From positions 1 through 64,000 of the forward strand of contig CAVXNC010000022.1 of the NCBI GenBank assembly GCA_963762865.1: 64,000 bases of DNA, read 5' to 3'. Origin of the DNA: DATHAP01 sp963762865. Its GTDB lineage: Bacteria > Actinomycetota > Actinomycetes > JACCUZ01. Below are positions 1-8,267 of the stretch, piece after piece. Every line of letters starts with the position of its first letter. Position 1 is the stretch's first letter. The notes beneath the pieces are model-generated. The model searched no databases. It had not been told where the DNA came from and worked only from the letters and a program-made list of their open reading frames with translations. Made by a program: the position numbers and the translations under genes.

Positions 1-437
1 GTGACGGGTCGTCGGAGGTGAGCGTGGCCGGCGCGGCGGAGGCGCTCGGTGGGCTGCCGGGGACGGTGCTGGCCGCGTTGGGCGCGGCCCGCGGTGAGCG
101 GGTCGGTCCGGTCGTACGTCCGGGCGACCGCCAGGTGTTGCAGCTCGACAGCGGGGTGACCTGGGAGCGGCTCGGCCAGCTGCCTCAGCCGCACGTCGAT
201 TCCTGCTCATCACCTACGAGCCGGGTGGCTCGTCTCTAGCGAGAGCGGCCTGATGCGGCACGGCGGCTCGGAGTACGGCTACCTGCCAGCGGCGAGCTGG
301 TGCTGACGCTGGGATCTGAGGAGCTGCGTCTCGGCCCTGGCGACGCGATCTCGTTCGACTCCACCACCCCGCACCGCTACCGCAACGACGGCCTCGAGAC
401 GGCCGTGGGCGTTTGGTTCGTTACCGAACCGGGCTGA
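1..437 (+). pseudogene. Cupin-type HTH regulator, 3' part, frameshifted
   Basis: With frame corrections near positions 195, 240 and 290, the plus strand reads as the C-terminal half of an XRE-type regulator with a sensor cupin. The pieces are GERVGPVVRPGDRQV, then ITYEPGG, then a small cupin containing LGPGDAISFD and TPHRYRN and ending VGVWFVTEPG before the TGA at 435-437. In this family an N-terminal HTH binds DNA and the cupin binds a small ligand. The HTH would lie before the window. Three breaks in about 100 bases make decay likely, although indel errors occur elsewhere in this sequence. It adjoins other relics, which fits a degraded insertion region. Confidence 0.6.
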
Positions 438-633
438 TCCGCAGAGCGCACGCGTACTTGAGCGGGGGGGGTACCGTTCACTTCGCCTCTGGCTGAAGGG
501 CGCACGCCCGAAGTTCGATGCGCGCGTGGGTGCGCTTGACTGCCCCCTCATCACGGAGAAGCGTCACGGCCGGCAGTCCCGGCCACTTGCTCACCGTCTT
601 GGGTGGTTGAGACGAGCGCCGCGTCGCACACGT

Positions 634-1065
634 GCACTGGTCGGTGAACATCCGCAAGTTCGCTGACCCGGCGGTGGCAGCGTTTCCCCGAGGCGGCGGT
701 GGTGAGCGGCCTCTACTTCCTGGGCGCAGGAGGGACGCAGGCTGACAAGACGACGTTGCTCAACTGTCTCAGCGCGGCGATCCCGACCCGCGAGCGCGTG
801 GTCACGGCGGAGGAGGTCTTCGAGCTCAAGATCCCGCTGCCGGACGTCGTCGCGCTGCAGTGCCGTCAGCCGAATCTCGAGGGCACCGGCGAGATCAAGC
901 TGCGTCGCTTGGTGAAGGAGGCGCTGCGCATGCGGCCTTCGCGCATCGTCGTCGGCGAGGTCCGCCGGGAGGAGAGCCTCGACCTCCTCATCGCGCTCAG
1001 CCCAGGACTGCAATGGCAACTCGGCACACCTCACCACTCGGGAACCGATCGGCAGTGCCAGCCTG
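634..1065 (+). pseudogene. CpaF/TadA-type secretion ATPase fragment
   Basis: The translated region matches the ATPase core of the CpaF/TadA (Flp pilus, type II/IV secretion) family. It runs from VNIRKF through a P-loop region and TTLLNCLSAAIPTRERVVT to RMRPSRIVVGEVRREESLDLL, which is the Walker B/Asp-box part. The P-loop reads GGTQADKTT where the family has GGTQAGKTT, so the invariant glycine before the lysine is Asp. The reading frame loses the family after about 1010, where 'NSGLPG..TIHANS' would be expected, and no N- or C-terminal domain is present. No other pilus gene is in the window. This is a non-functional relic carried in with the integration scar. Confidence 0.6.
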
Positions 1066-1301
1066 ACCAGGAGGACGCCGGCCGCGAGGCCGGAAGCTCG
1101 CCCTTGAGATTCTTGATGCACACTCGCTTGGATCTGACTCGCGCCTCTTCCAGACGCGGTGACGGGCCGTTGCCTCTCACACGGCTCTCACGAACCGACC
1201 GGAAAACACCCGACAGGTGGCGGTTCAGGCTGAGACGGCGTCAGCTCCCAATACGCCCGTGACCTGCAGGTTTACGTGGAGAGCAGAATCAGCCAGATCT
1301 C

Positions 1302-1364
1302 GCCGACGCCCGCATTCTGGATCTTGTAATCGGGCGGTTCGCGGTTCGAGTCCGCGCGTCGGCT
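1302..1364 (+). other. tRNA-like relic, candidate att site
   Basis: A 7-bp acceptor-like stem GCCGACG (1302-1308) pairs perfectly with CGTCGGC (1357-1363). It encloses a perfect T-arm: CGCGG (1340-1344), loop TTCGAGT, CCGCG (1352-1356). A CTTGTAA string at 1323-1329 equals a Thr(TGT) anticodon loop. The D-arm and a proper anticodon stem are missing, so it is not a working tRNA. The 3' part of a tRNA gene is the usual attachment site of tyrosine integrases, and an integrase remnant starts about 85 bases away. The tRNA origin is well supported by pairing; the att role is inferred. Confidence 0.45.
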
Positions 1365-1449
1365 CTGATGGTTCCGCAGGTCAGAGCGATATTCGTCGCC
1401 TCGGTCGGACTCTGGGTCCAGCCGAAATCGGCCGGCTCTCACAGAACCC

Positions 1450-1695
1450 TCACAGAACGCGCGTGATTGCCTGACCGACGGCCTCGCCGAGGGAGCGCAT
1501 CTCGGCGGCGTGCACGTGCGCGTAGACGCGCTGGGTCATCACCGGATCGTGACCGAGCCAGGCTGCGACGACGTGCACCGGGTATCCGAGGGCAAGCATC
1601 AGCGAGGCGGCGGTGTGCCGGGCGTCGTGCAGGCGGATGTCGGGCAGGCCGGGTGCAGGGGGGAGCGGCACCGTGGACTCCGCGGCGGGTGCCTG
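1450..1695 (-). pseudogene. Tyrosine recombinase/integrase C-terminal fragment
   Basis: About 80 residues remain of a phage-type integrase. They carry the end of the catalytic domain: LHDARHTAAS (the H-x-x-R box), then WLGHDPVMTQRVYAH with the second His/Trp position and the nucleophilic Tyr. The N-terminal SAM-like domain and the first catalytic Arg are absent, because the frame hits a stop at about 1698 and the next gene (YbdD-like) ends at 1708. The fragment points toward the tRNA-like sequence at 1302-1364, the normal integrase-att arrangement. This is a truncated leftover of an integrated element and cannot be active. Confidence 0.75.
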
Positions 1696-1707
1696 TGGCC
1701 CTAGGCG

Positions 1708-1896
1708 TCAGCAGCAGCAGGACTGCGGGCTTCCCTCCTTGTGGTCGGCCCGGTGGCGTTCGAAGTCCCGGCGCGACATGGCCTGGACGTCCTCGCCGCG
1801 GCAGCGCTCGAGGTACTCGTCCCACTTGGCCTCGCCGGTCGCCTGCTTCAGGTACCAGAGGACCCCGCGACCCGCCCTGCCGACGGCGGTCCTCAT
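1708..1896 (-). CDS. YbdD/YjiX family small protein
   Basis: A 62-residue protein of the YbdD/YjiX (DUF466) type. It is basic and compact, with the family block WYLKQATGEAKWDEYLERCR and a CCC tail just before the stop. Members are nearly always encoded directly after cstA-type carbon-starvation transporters, as here, where its ATG overlaps the transporter stop (ATGA at 1893-1896). They are thought to support the transporter, but no biochemical role is settled. The length is typical. Its stop lies a few bases from the integrase fragment, so the element boundary abuts this operon. Confidence 0.85.
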   Translation of the reverse strand: MRTAVGRAGRGVLWYLKQATGEAKWDEYLERCRGEDVQAMSRRDFERHRADHKEGSPQSCCC

Positions 1897-4079
1897 TGTC
1901 GTCCTCCGGCGCCGGCGAGCTCACGCTGGGACTTCTCGTACTCGCGGACCGCCGCCTTCTCGTCCTTGGTCGCGAAGAAGTCGGACGGCGCGACGATGCT
2001 CGAGGGCTCGTGCGGGACCTCGGTCGTCGGCAGCCCGCCGCTCCTCGCCGCCTTGATCCAGATAGGGATCGCACTGACGACGACGGTGAGGGTGAGCAAC
2101 GCGAACAGTGCCTGCAGGACGCCGTTCACAGTCGAGTTGGTGATGATCTGCTGCATCTGGTCCATGTCCGTCGCCGGCGCGAGTAGCTCGCCGTCGTCCA
2201 TCGCGGCCTTGTAGGCCGACCGCTGCTCGAAGTAGCCGATCCTCACGTCGCCGGAGAACACCTTCTGCCAGCTGGCGGTCATCGTGGTGGTCAGGTCCCA
2301 GGCGAGGGGGACGCCGGGAACCCAGGCCCACTTCGCCTTCCCGTGCTTGAACATCAGCGTCACGCACAGGGTGAGCGCGATCGCCGCGAGCAGCTGGTTG
2401 GAGATACCGAACAAGGGGAACAGCTGGTTGATCCCGCCGAGAGGGTCCGTGACGCCGACGTAGAGCATGTAGCCCCACAGCCCGACGACGACGGCGCTGG
2501 CCGACCAGGAGGCCGGCTTCCAGGAGAGGTCGCCGTACCGCGGCCAGAGGTTGCCGACCGTGTCCTGCAGCATGAACCGGCCCACGCGGGTCCCGGCGTC
2601 GACGGCGGTGAGGATGAACAGCGCCTCGAACATGATCGCGAAGTGGTACCAGAACGCAGCGAGCCCGCCGCCGAAGGCGTCGGTGAAGATCAGCGACATG
2701 CCGAAGGCGAGGGTGGGCGCGCCGCCGGTGCGGGAGATCAGGGTCTCCTCCTCGATGGAGGCGGCCGCGTTGGTGAGGTCGGCAGGCGTGATGGTGAAGC
2801 CGATGCCGCGGATGAACTCGGCAGCCGTCCCCGGCTCGCCGCCAGTGGCGCCCGCGGGGGCGTTCATCGCGAAGTAGAGCCCTTGGTCGATCACCGAGGC
2901 GGCGATAAGTGCGCTGATGGCCACGAAGGACTCCATCAGCATCCCGCCGTAACCGATCATCCGGACGTGGCTCTCCTTGGCGACCATCTTGGGGGTGGTG
3001 CCCGAGGCGATGAGCGCGTGGAACCCGGACAATGCGCCGCAGGCGATCGTGATGAACACGAACGGGAAGAGCTTGCCCGCGAACACCGGGCCGGTGCCGT
3101 CGATCGCGAAGTCCGTGACCGCCTCGTTCTGCAGCACCGGCCGGGCGATCACCAGTCCGACAGCCAGCAGCACGATGACGCCGATCTTCATGAACGTGGA
3201 CAGGTAGTCACGCGGCGTCAGCAGCATCCAGACCGGAAGGATCGACGCGACGAAGCCGTAGACGACGAGGCAGAGGACCAACGTCTCCTTGGAGAGCGTC
3301 AGCGTCTCCTCCAGACCCATCTCCTCGACGTAGCCACCACCGATGACCGCCAGCAGCAGCAGTGCGACACCGATCGCGGTGACCTCCATGACGCGCCCGG
3401 GTCGAATGTGCCGGAGGTAGTAGCCCATGAACAGCGCGATGGGGATCGTGAGACCGATCGAGAAGACACCCCACGGTGACTCGGCGAGCGCGTTGACCAC
3501 CACGAGGGCGAGCACCGCGAGGATGATGATCATGATCGCGAAGACCGCGATCAGCGCGGCGATGCCGCCGACCGTCCCGATCTCCTCGCGGATCATCTGG
3601 CCGAGGCTCTTGCCGTTGCGGCGCATGGAGAAGAACAGCACCACCATGTCCTGGACGGCGCCGGCGAAGATGACGCCTACGATGATCCAGATCGTCCCCG
3701 GCAGGTAGCCCATCTGCGCGGCCAGTACCGGACCGACGAGCGGACCGGCGCCCGCGATCGCCGCGAAGTGGTGCCCGAAGAGCACCCGCCGGTCCGTGAC
3801 GTCGAAGTCCTTGCCGTTGTTGAGTTTCTCGGCCGGTGTGGCCCGGGTGTCGTCGACCTGGAGCACCCGGTAGGCGATGAAGCGGGCATAGAACCGGTAG
3901 GCGATCGCGTACGACGAGAGTGCCGCGAAGAGGATCCACAGGGCGGAGACCTCCTCGCCCCGCGACAACGCGAGCACTGTCCAACACGTGGCGCCGATGG
4001 CTGCCACAGCGACCCAAGCGACCCGGGTTCCGGCCGGCGACTTCGGCTCTGTGGGATGCGGAGAAGTAGCCGTCGACAT
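1893..4079 (-). CDS. cstA: CstA-family carbon starvation / pyruvate transporter
   Basis: A 728-residue polytopic membrane protein of the CstA/BtsT family, close to the usual 700-720. The family signature GHHFAAIAGAGPLVGPVLA lies about residues 105-125. It is followed by many hydrophobic segments and a C-terminal region with the family block GISNQLLAAIALTL. Characterised members import pyruvate (BtsT) or peptides/pyruvate (CstA) during nutrient limitation. The ATG at 4077-4079 was chosen because GGGAGG precedes it by a few bases; an in-frame start 20 codons upstream would add a non-conserved leader. It is co-transcribed with the YbdD-like gene through a 4-base overlap. The roughly 285 bases upstream hold no other gene. 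Confidence 0.93.
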   Translation of the reverse strand: MSTATSPHPTEPKSPAGTRVAWVAVAAIGATCWTVLALSRGEEVSALWILFAALSSYAIAYRFYARFIAYRVLQVDDTRATPAEKLNNGKDFDVTDRRVLFGHHFAAIAGAGPLVGPVLAAQMGYLPGTIWIIVGVIFAGAVQDMVVLFFSMRRNGKSLGQMIREEIGTVGGIAALIAVFAIMIIILAVLALVVVNALAESPWGVFSIGLTIPIALFMGYYLRHIRPGRVMEVTAIGVALLLLAVIGGGYVEEMGLEETLTLSKETLVLCLVVYGFVASILPVWMLLTPRDYLSTFMKIGVIVLLAVGLVIARPVLQNEAVTDFAIDGTGPVFAGKLFPFVFITIACGALSGFHALIASGTTPKMVAKESHVRMIGYGGMLMESFVAISALIAASVIDQGLYFAMNAPAGATGGEPGTAAEFIRGIGFTITPADLTNAAASIEEETLISRTGGAPTLAFGMSLIFTDAFGGGLAAFWYHFAIMFEALFILTAVDAGTRVGRFMLQDTVGNLWPRYGDLSWKPASWSASAVVVGLWGYMLYVGVTDPLGGINQLFPLFGISNQLLAAIALTLCVTLMFKHGKAKWAWVPGVPLAWDLTTTMTASWQKVFSGDVRIGYFEQRSAYKAAMDDGELLAPATDMDQMQQIITNSTVNGVLQALFALLTLTVVVSAIPIWIKAARSGGLPTTEVPHEPSSIVAPSDFFATKDEKAAVREYEKSQRELAGAGGRQ

Positions 4080-4333
4080 GGGGAACCTCCCGGTGACCTC
4101 TCTGGCACAGGCACCACCACCCGGGCTGGGCTCCACCAATGTGCCATAAAACGGAGGTTGTCAGGGCGGGTAAGACATTTCGAATCCTGCCCCGTGCCAC
4201 CCCTCGGGTCCGGGGACTTCCCGCGGTCGGACGGCTGCCCGGCGGTGTCCCTCAACCATGAACACGCCCAGGAGGGGCGCTCGCTATGGCACCGGAGACC
4301 GGCGGGCTCGAGATCACGGACTGCGAGGCCGTA

Positions 4334-4358
4334 TATCGTCAGCGCGACGAGATAGGGT
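4334..4358 (+). promoter_or_regulatory. Candidate operator and -10 box of the Nudix regulator
   Basis: An imperfect inverted repeat TATCGTC - AGCGC - GACGAGATA (4334-4354) overlaps a -10-like TAGGGT (4353-4358). That box sits 7 bases before the GTG start at 4366, so transcription would begin at or near the start codon (leaderless). A dyad over the promoter of a regulator's own gene suggests autoregulation; this is inference. Confidence 0.4.
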
Positions 4359-4365
4359 AGGTGCC

Positions 4366-5070
4366 GTGACGGCCTACGACGCGTCGAGCTACCCGCCGTT
4401 CGCGGTGACGGTGGACCTGGTGGTCCTCACGGTGCGCGACGACGAGCTCCAGGCTTTGGTCGTACGTCGCGGCAGCGCCCCCTACGAGGGTCGGCTGGCA
4501 CTGCCGGGCGGGTTCGTCCACGCGGACGAGGACATCGAGGCGGCTGCCCGGCGCGAGCTCGCCGAGGAGACCGGGCTCCGGCTGCGCGACGTACATCTCG
4601 AGCAGCTGGCGACGTACGGCCGGCCGAAGCGCGACCCGCGGATGCGTGTGGTGAGCGTCGCCCACCTGGCGCTCGCCCCCGAGCTGCCCGCGCCGGTGGC
4701 CGGCACGGACGCCGCCGAGGCGGACTGGCGGCCGGTCGCCGACCTGCTGGCCTCGCCGCGGCGGCTGGCCTTCGACCACGCTCAGATCCTGCGCGACGGG
4801 GTGGAGCGGGCGCGGTCGAAGCTGGAGTACACGCCGCTGGCGGCGGCCTTCTGCGAGGAGCCCTTCACGGTGGGGGAGCTGCGGCGGGTCTACGAGGTGG
4901 TCTGGGGGGAGGCGCTGGACCCGCGGAACTTCCACCGCAAGGTGACCGGCGCGCCCGGATTCCTGGTCGAGACGGGTGAGACGACGACCCGGCAGGGCGG
5001 CCGGCCGGCGCAGCTATATCGCCGCGGGGACGCCGTTCTGCTGTCCCCGCCGATGCTGCGGGCGGGCTGA
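4366..5070 (+). CDS. NrtR-like Nudix domain regulator
   Basis: A 234-residue protein with an N-terminal Nudix domain and a C-terminal winged helix, the layout of NrtR regulators of NAD metabolism. The Nudix box at residues 49-71 is intact (GGFVHADED..., REL-A-EETGL), so hydrolysis of an ADP-ribose-like ligand is possible; many NrtR proteins have lost it. The C-terminal part (CEEPFTVGELRRVYEVVWGEALDPRNFHRKV) is the typical HTH region. GTG 4366 is preferred because it lies 7 bases after a TAGGGT -10 box; an ATG at 4258 would add 36 atypical residues spanning the promoter. No NAD-biosynthesis or sugar gene is adjacent, so its target is unknown. Confidence 0.8.
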   Translation: MTAYDASSYPPFAVTVDLVVLTVRDDELQALVVRRGSAPYEGRLALPGGFVHADEDIEAAARRELAEETGLRLRDVHLEQLATYGRPKRDPRMRVVSVAHLALAPELPAPVAGTDAAEADWRPVADLLASPRRLAFDHAQILRDGVERARSKLEYTPLAAAFCEEPFTVGELRRVYEVVWGEALDPRNFHRKVTGAPGFLVETGETTTRQGGRPAQLYRRGDAVLLSPPMLRAG

Positions 5071-5097
5071 GGCCGGGGGAGGGCGTAGGTTCAGGGC

Positions 5098-5667
5098 ATG
5101 GAAGACCTGGACGAAACCCTCGAAGGCACCGAAGAGATCGCGGAGGACGTCGAGGTCCCGATCGGCGAGGCCACCGAGCAGTGGACCGTGCACGCGCGTC
5201 AGGCGTTGATCTCGACCGCAGGGCGCTACCACGCCTACATCACCTACGCCGAGCTCGCGGAGATCGTCCAGCACGAGACCGGGGTCGTGACGACGCTGCC
5301 GATGCACCAGTGGCTCGGCGCGGTGCTCGGAGCGGTCGCTGACGACTGCGTGAAGCGTGGCGAGCCGCCGCTCACCGCCCTGTGCGTGCGGGAGAACGAG
5401 ACCGTCGGGCCGGCCTACCGCCAGGGCATCGTCCGCAGCGGCCAGCCGGTGCCCGAGGACCTCGACGAGCACGCGGCCGAGGCTCGCCTCGAGTGCTACC
5501 GCTACTTCGGAGCCGAGATCCCGAAGGGCGGTGGCCGCGCCGCGCTGACCCGGAAGGTCTACGACGCCCGGCGGCGGGTGGCCCGGCTGAACCCGGCTCC
5601 GGCCGCGGTCTGCCCGACCTGCTTCACCCAGCTGCCCTTCACGGGTCGCTGCGACGCCTGCGGCTGA
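5098..5667 (+). CDS. Unknown protein with C-terminal zinc ribbon
   Basis: 189 residues, not recognised as a named family. The N-terminus is acidic (residues 1-25), the middle is mixed alpha/beta, and the tail carries two CxxC pairs: CPTC at 172-175 and CDAC at 185-188, which would bind one zinc. The -10 box TAGGTT (5086-5091) stands 6 bases before the ATG, with no Shine-Dalgarno sequence, so the mRNA is probably leaderless. The 3' end overlaps the convergent PIG-L gene by 29 bases. A nucleic-acid-binding or adaptor role would be typical of such a ribbon but is unproven. Confidence 0.7.
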   Translation: MEDLDETLEGTEEIAEDVEVPIGEATEQWTVHARQALISTAGRYHAYITYAELAEIVQHETGVVTTLPMHQWLGAVLGAVADDCVKRGEPPLTALCVRENETVGPAYRQGIVRSGQPVPEDLDEHAAEARLECYRYFGAEIPKGGGRAALTRKVYDARRRVARLNPAPAAVCPTCFTQLPFTGRCDACG

Positions 5668-6460
5668 GCCCGTCGAAGACGTCCGACAGCACCGGGCCGC
5701 CCGCCGGGGCTGGTCGGGCTGGTCTTGCGATGACGTAGTGCTCGCGTGAGGTGCTGCGCGCCCACTGCTCGTCGGTCACGCCGGGCAGGGCGATGACGTG
5801 CCGCTGGCTGCGGTGCTCGCGCAGCCCGGCGACCACCCGCAGCGCGACCGACGACGTGTCGACGGTGATGCCGATCTGCTCGTCGGGCACGCCGCGCAGG
5901 TGGTAGACCGCGTCCGGGTCCCAGGGCTCGATGGCCTTCCGGCGCCGGGTGTCGTTCCACCGATGGAAGACCGACTGCGGCAGGGCTCCGTGCACGAGCC
6001 GCCGCAGTCCCTCGCCGCCGCTGGCCGTGACCCGGTCGAACGCCGCGTCGGTCGCGGCCCCCACCGTGACGTGGTCCGGGTGGCCGGTGATGCCGTCGGG
6101 CCCGAAGGACCCCACGACATCGGGCCGCTCCTCCTCGAGGATCCCGGCGAGCCGGTCGACCAGCTCGTCGAAGGGCACCTCGCTGACCGCGCCGTCCTGG
6201 TAGCCGAGCCACTCGTGCCGGTCCGGCGGCCGGCCGAGCGCCCGCCACGCGCGCTCGTCCTCCTCGCGGCGGAGGGCGCCAAGGGTCTCGCGGGTCGCCG
6301 GGAAGTCGGGAGCGATGTCGCCGGCACCGCCGTCCGTGGCGTGCACCAGGACGAACCGGAAGCCCGGGTCGTCGGCGTGCAGCGCCACCGTGCCGGCCAT
6401 CCCGTAGGCGTCGTCGTCCGGGTGGGCGGCGACCATCATCAGCGTCCGGTCGCGGACCAT
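5639..6460 (-). CDS. PIG-L / LmbE family deacetylase
   Basis: 273 residues of the PIG-L superfamily of zinc N-deacetylases, whose members act on GlcNAc-containing substrates such as mycothiol or its conjugates. The first metal motif AHPDDD is at residues 12-17 and the second, GHPDH, near residue 135. The family core between them (VLVHATDGGAGDI, LGYQDGAV) is intact. Size and motifs resemble the MshB/Mca branch, but the lack of other mycothiol genes nearby prevents a firmer call. The ATG at 6458-6460 starts just before the first strand. It is divergent from the PfkB kinase. Confidence 0.85.
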   Translation of the reverse strand: MVRDRTLMMVAAHPDDDAYGMAGTVALHADDPGFRFVLVHATDGGAGDIAPDFPATRETLGALRREEDERAWRALGRPPDRHEWLGYQDGAVSEVPFDELVDRLAGILEEERPDVVGSFGPDGITGHPDHVTVGAATDAAFDRVTASGGEGLRRLVHGALPQSVFHRWNDTRRRKAIEPWDPDAVYHLRGVPDEQIGITVDTSSVALRVVAGLREHRSQRHVIALPGVTDEQWARSTSREHYVIARPARPAPAGGPVLSDVFDGLSRRRRSDP

Positions 6461-6532
6461 CTGCCGATGATGGGGCAGCCTGGCTCCGCGGGTCGCTGGA
6501 TCGCGCAAACACCCAGCCCGTAGCGTGCGGGT

Positions 6533-7453
6533 GTGCCTGCGACCGGAGCGACCGGAGTGACTGTCCTCGGCAGTCTGAACATGGACCTCGCCCTGCACCT
6601 CGACGCCCTGCCCGCGCCGGGGGAGACCGTCCTGTCGCGGCGACGCGCCGACGGGCCCGGCGGCAAGGGACTCAACCAGGCGGTCGCCGCCTCGCGTGCC
6701 GGTGCGTTCACCCGGATGATCGGCGCGGTGGGGGAGGACGCCGAGGGCCACGCGTTGCGGCAGGTGCTGGCGGACGACCGGATCGACCCGGTGGTACGTG
6801 CGACGACCGGACGCACCGGGCTCGCGGTGGTGATGCTCGACGCAGCTGGTGAGAACTCGATCGTCGTCGTCCCGGGCACCAACGCAGCACTCACCGACCT
6901 GATGCCGGCGGAGCTGGCGGCGATCGCCGGCGCCCGGGTCCTGCTGATGCAGCTCGAGGTACCGCTGCCGACGGTCGCGGCCGCCGCCCGGGCGGCCCGC
7001 GAGGCCGGCGTGACCGTCGTGCTCAACGCTGCGCCCGCCGTCGCGGCGGCCGAGCTGCCGCTGGACCACGTGGACCTGCTGGTCGTCAACGAGCGCGAGG
7101 CGCGCACGGTCGCCGGTGTCGCCGGGGGCGCCGCGGGCGACATCGAGCCCCTCCTCGAACGGCTGCTCGACCTGGTGCCGGCAGTGGTCGTGACCCTCGG
7201 GCCGGCCGGCGCCCTCTACTGCGATGCCAAGGGCGCCCGGCACCGGGAGCCCGGCCGTGCCGTGCAGGTCGTCGACACGACCGGCGCCGGCGACACCTTC
7301 GCCGGCTACCTGGCCGCCTCCCTGGCCGAGGACGTCGACGTCGCCACCGCGCTGGGCCGGGCCAACGCGGCCGCGGCACTGTGCGTGCAACGGCCGGGCG
7401 CCGTACCCGCTGTGCCGCACCGCCTCGACGTCGAGGCCCTCGCCGGGCGCTGA
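6533..7453 (+). CDS. PfkB-family sugar kinase, ribokinase-like
   Basis: A 306-residue PfkB-family kinase resembling RbsK. It has the N-terminal GSLNMDLALHLDALPAPGET block, the GGKGLNQAVAA substrate loop near residue 43, and DTTGAGDTFAGYL near 248 with the catalytic Asp at about 254. Ribokinases phosphorylate ribose at O5 using ATP in the cytoplasm; other PfkB members act on related sugars or nucleosides, so ribose is only the best guess. A TAGCGT -10 box (6521-6526) ends 6 bases before the GTG start, indicating a leaderless mRNA. No transporter gene is adjacent. Confidence 0.85.
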   Translation: MPATGATGVTVLGSLNMDLALHLDALPAPGETVLSRRRADGPGGKGLNQAVAASRAGAFTRMIGAVGEDAEGHALRQVLADDRIDPVVRATTGRTGLAVVMLDAAGENSIVVVPGTNAALTDLMPAELAAIAGARVLLMQLEVPLPTVAAAARAAREAGVTVVLNAAPAVAAAELPLDHVDLLVVNEREARTVAGVAGGAAGDIEPLLERLLDLVPAVVVTLGPAGALYCDAKGARHREPGRAVQVVDTTGAGDTFAGYLAASLAEDVDVATALGRANAAAALCVQRPGAVPAVPHRLDVEALAGR

Positions 7454-7475
7454 CCGACAGGTAGCGCGACGGGCG

Positions 7476-8267
7476 TCACGCGTCCCGTCGGGTGACGAGC
7501 ACCGCGGCGCCGAGCAGGGCCACGACCACCCACGTCACCAGCACCAGCAGCCCGGCGGTCGGCGAGAGGCCGTCCGCCGAGGGCTGCACGCTGAAGAACG
7601 AGGCACCCGCGTTGCTCGGCAGGTAGGGCAGCACGTGCTCGCGCCAGCTGGCCGGGAGCAGCAGCCCGAGGGTCGGGGCGACCAGCAGCAGCGCGAAGAG
7701 GGTCGCGACGCCACCAGCGGTGCTCCGCACGACGAAGCCGAGCGCCACGGAGAACACCCCGATCAGCGCGAGGAAGCCGGCGACGCCGACCATCGCGCGC
7801 ACCGCGCCGCTGCCCGTCAGCGACGTCCCGTGCGCCCCGAGGAGCTGCTGCCCGCCGAGGAACGCGACGAACGACGCGGCCAGCATGAGGGCGAAGGTCA
7901 CGGCCGCATAGAGGACGGCCTTGGCCCACAGGACCGGCAGCCGTCGCGGCACCGCGCCGAACGTCGCGCGGATCATCCCCGTCGCGTACTCGCCGGTCAC
8001 GAGCAGGACGCCGAGTACGCCGACAGCCAGCTGTGCCAGGTAGAAGCCGGCCAGGGTGGTGTCGACCGGGCTGAAGGCCGCTTTCTCGTCCGGCCGCAGC
8101 TCGGACCACTGGTTCTGCGTGCCCCAGCCGAAGAGCCAGCCGAGCGCGACCATGACACCGACCGCGGCGAGCAGGGTCAGGGCTGTGGACCGCAGCGACC
8201 GCAGCTTGACCCACTCGCTGCGCAGCACCCGGACGGAGGTGACCGGCCGGACGGCGACGACGCTCAT
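7476..8267 (-). CDS. ABC-2 type transporter permease
   Basis: 263 residues with about six hydrophobic segments and the N-terminal SEWVKLRSLRST motif typical of ABC-2 permeases in actinobacterial export systems. It is the last gene of a four-gene minus-strand operon. Its ATG overlaps the stop of the ATPase gene (ATGA at 8264-8267), so the two are translationally coupled and form one exporter. The substrate is unknown; antibiotic or lipid export is usual for this type. The end of the gene lies 22 bases from the convergent kinase stop. Confidence 0.88.
   Translation of the reverse strand: MSVVAVRPVTSVRVLRSEWVKLRSLRSTALTLLAAVGVMVALGWLFGWGTQNQWSELRPDEKAAFSPVDTTLAGFYLAQLAVGVLGVLLVTGEYATGMIRATFGAVPRRLPVLWAKAVLYAAVTFALMLAASFVAFLGGQQLLGAHGTSLTGSGAVRAMVGVAGFLALIGVFSVALGFVVRSTAGGVATLFALLLVAPTLGLLLPASWREHVLPYLPSNAGASFFSVQPSADGLSPTAGLLVLVTWVVVALLGAAVLVTRRDA

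Noticed and set aside
1439..2186. Several long Arg/Pro-rich frames on both strands
   Set aside because: Low-complexity products of high GC content, overlapping the integrase fragment and the transporter, with no family signal.
5639..7420. 593-codon minus-strand frame
   Set aside because: Only the last 273 codons are a real PIG-L protein; the rest is antisense to the PfkB kinase.
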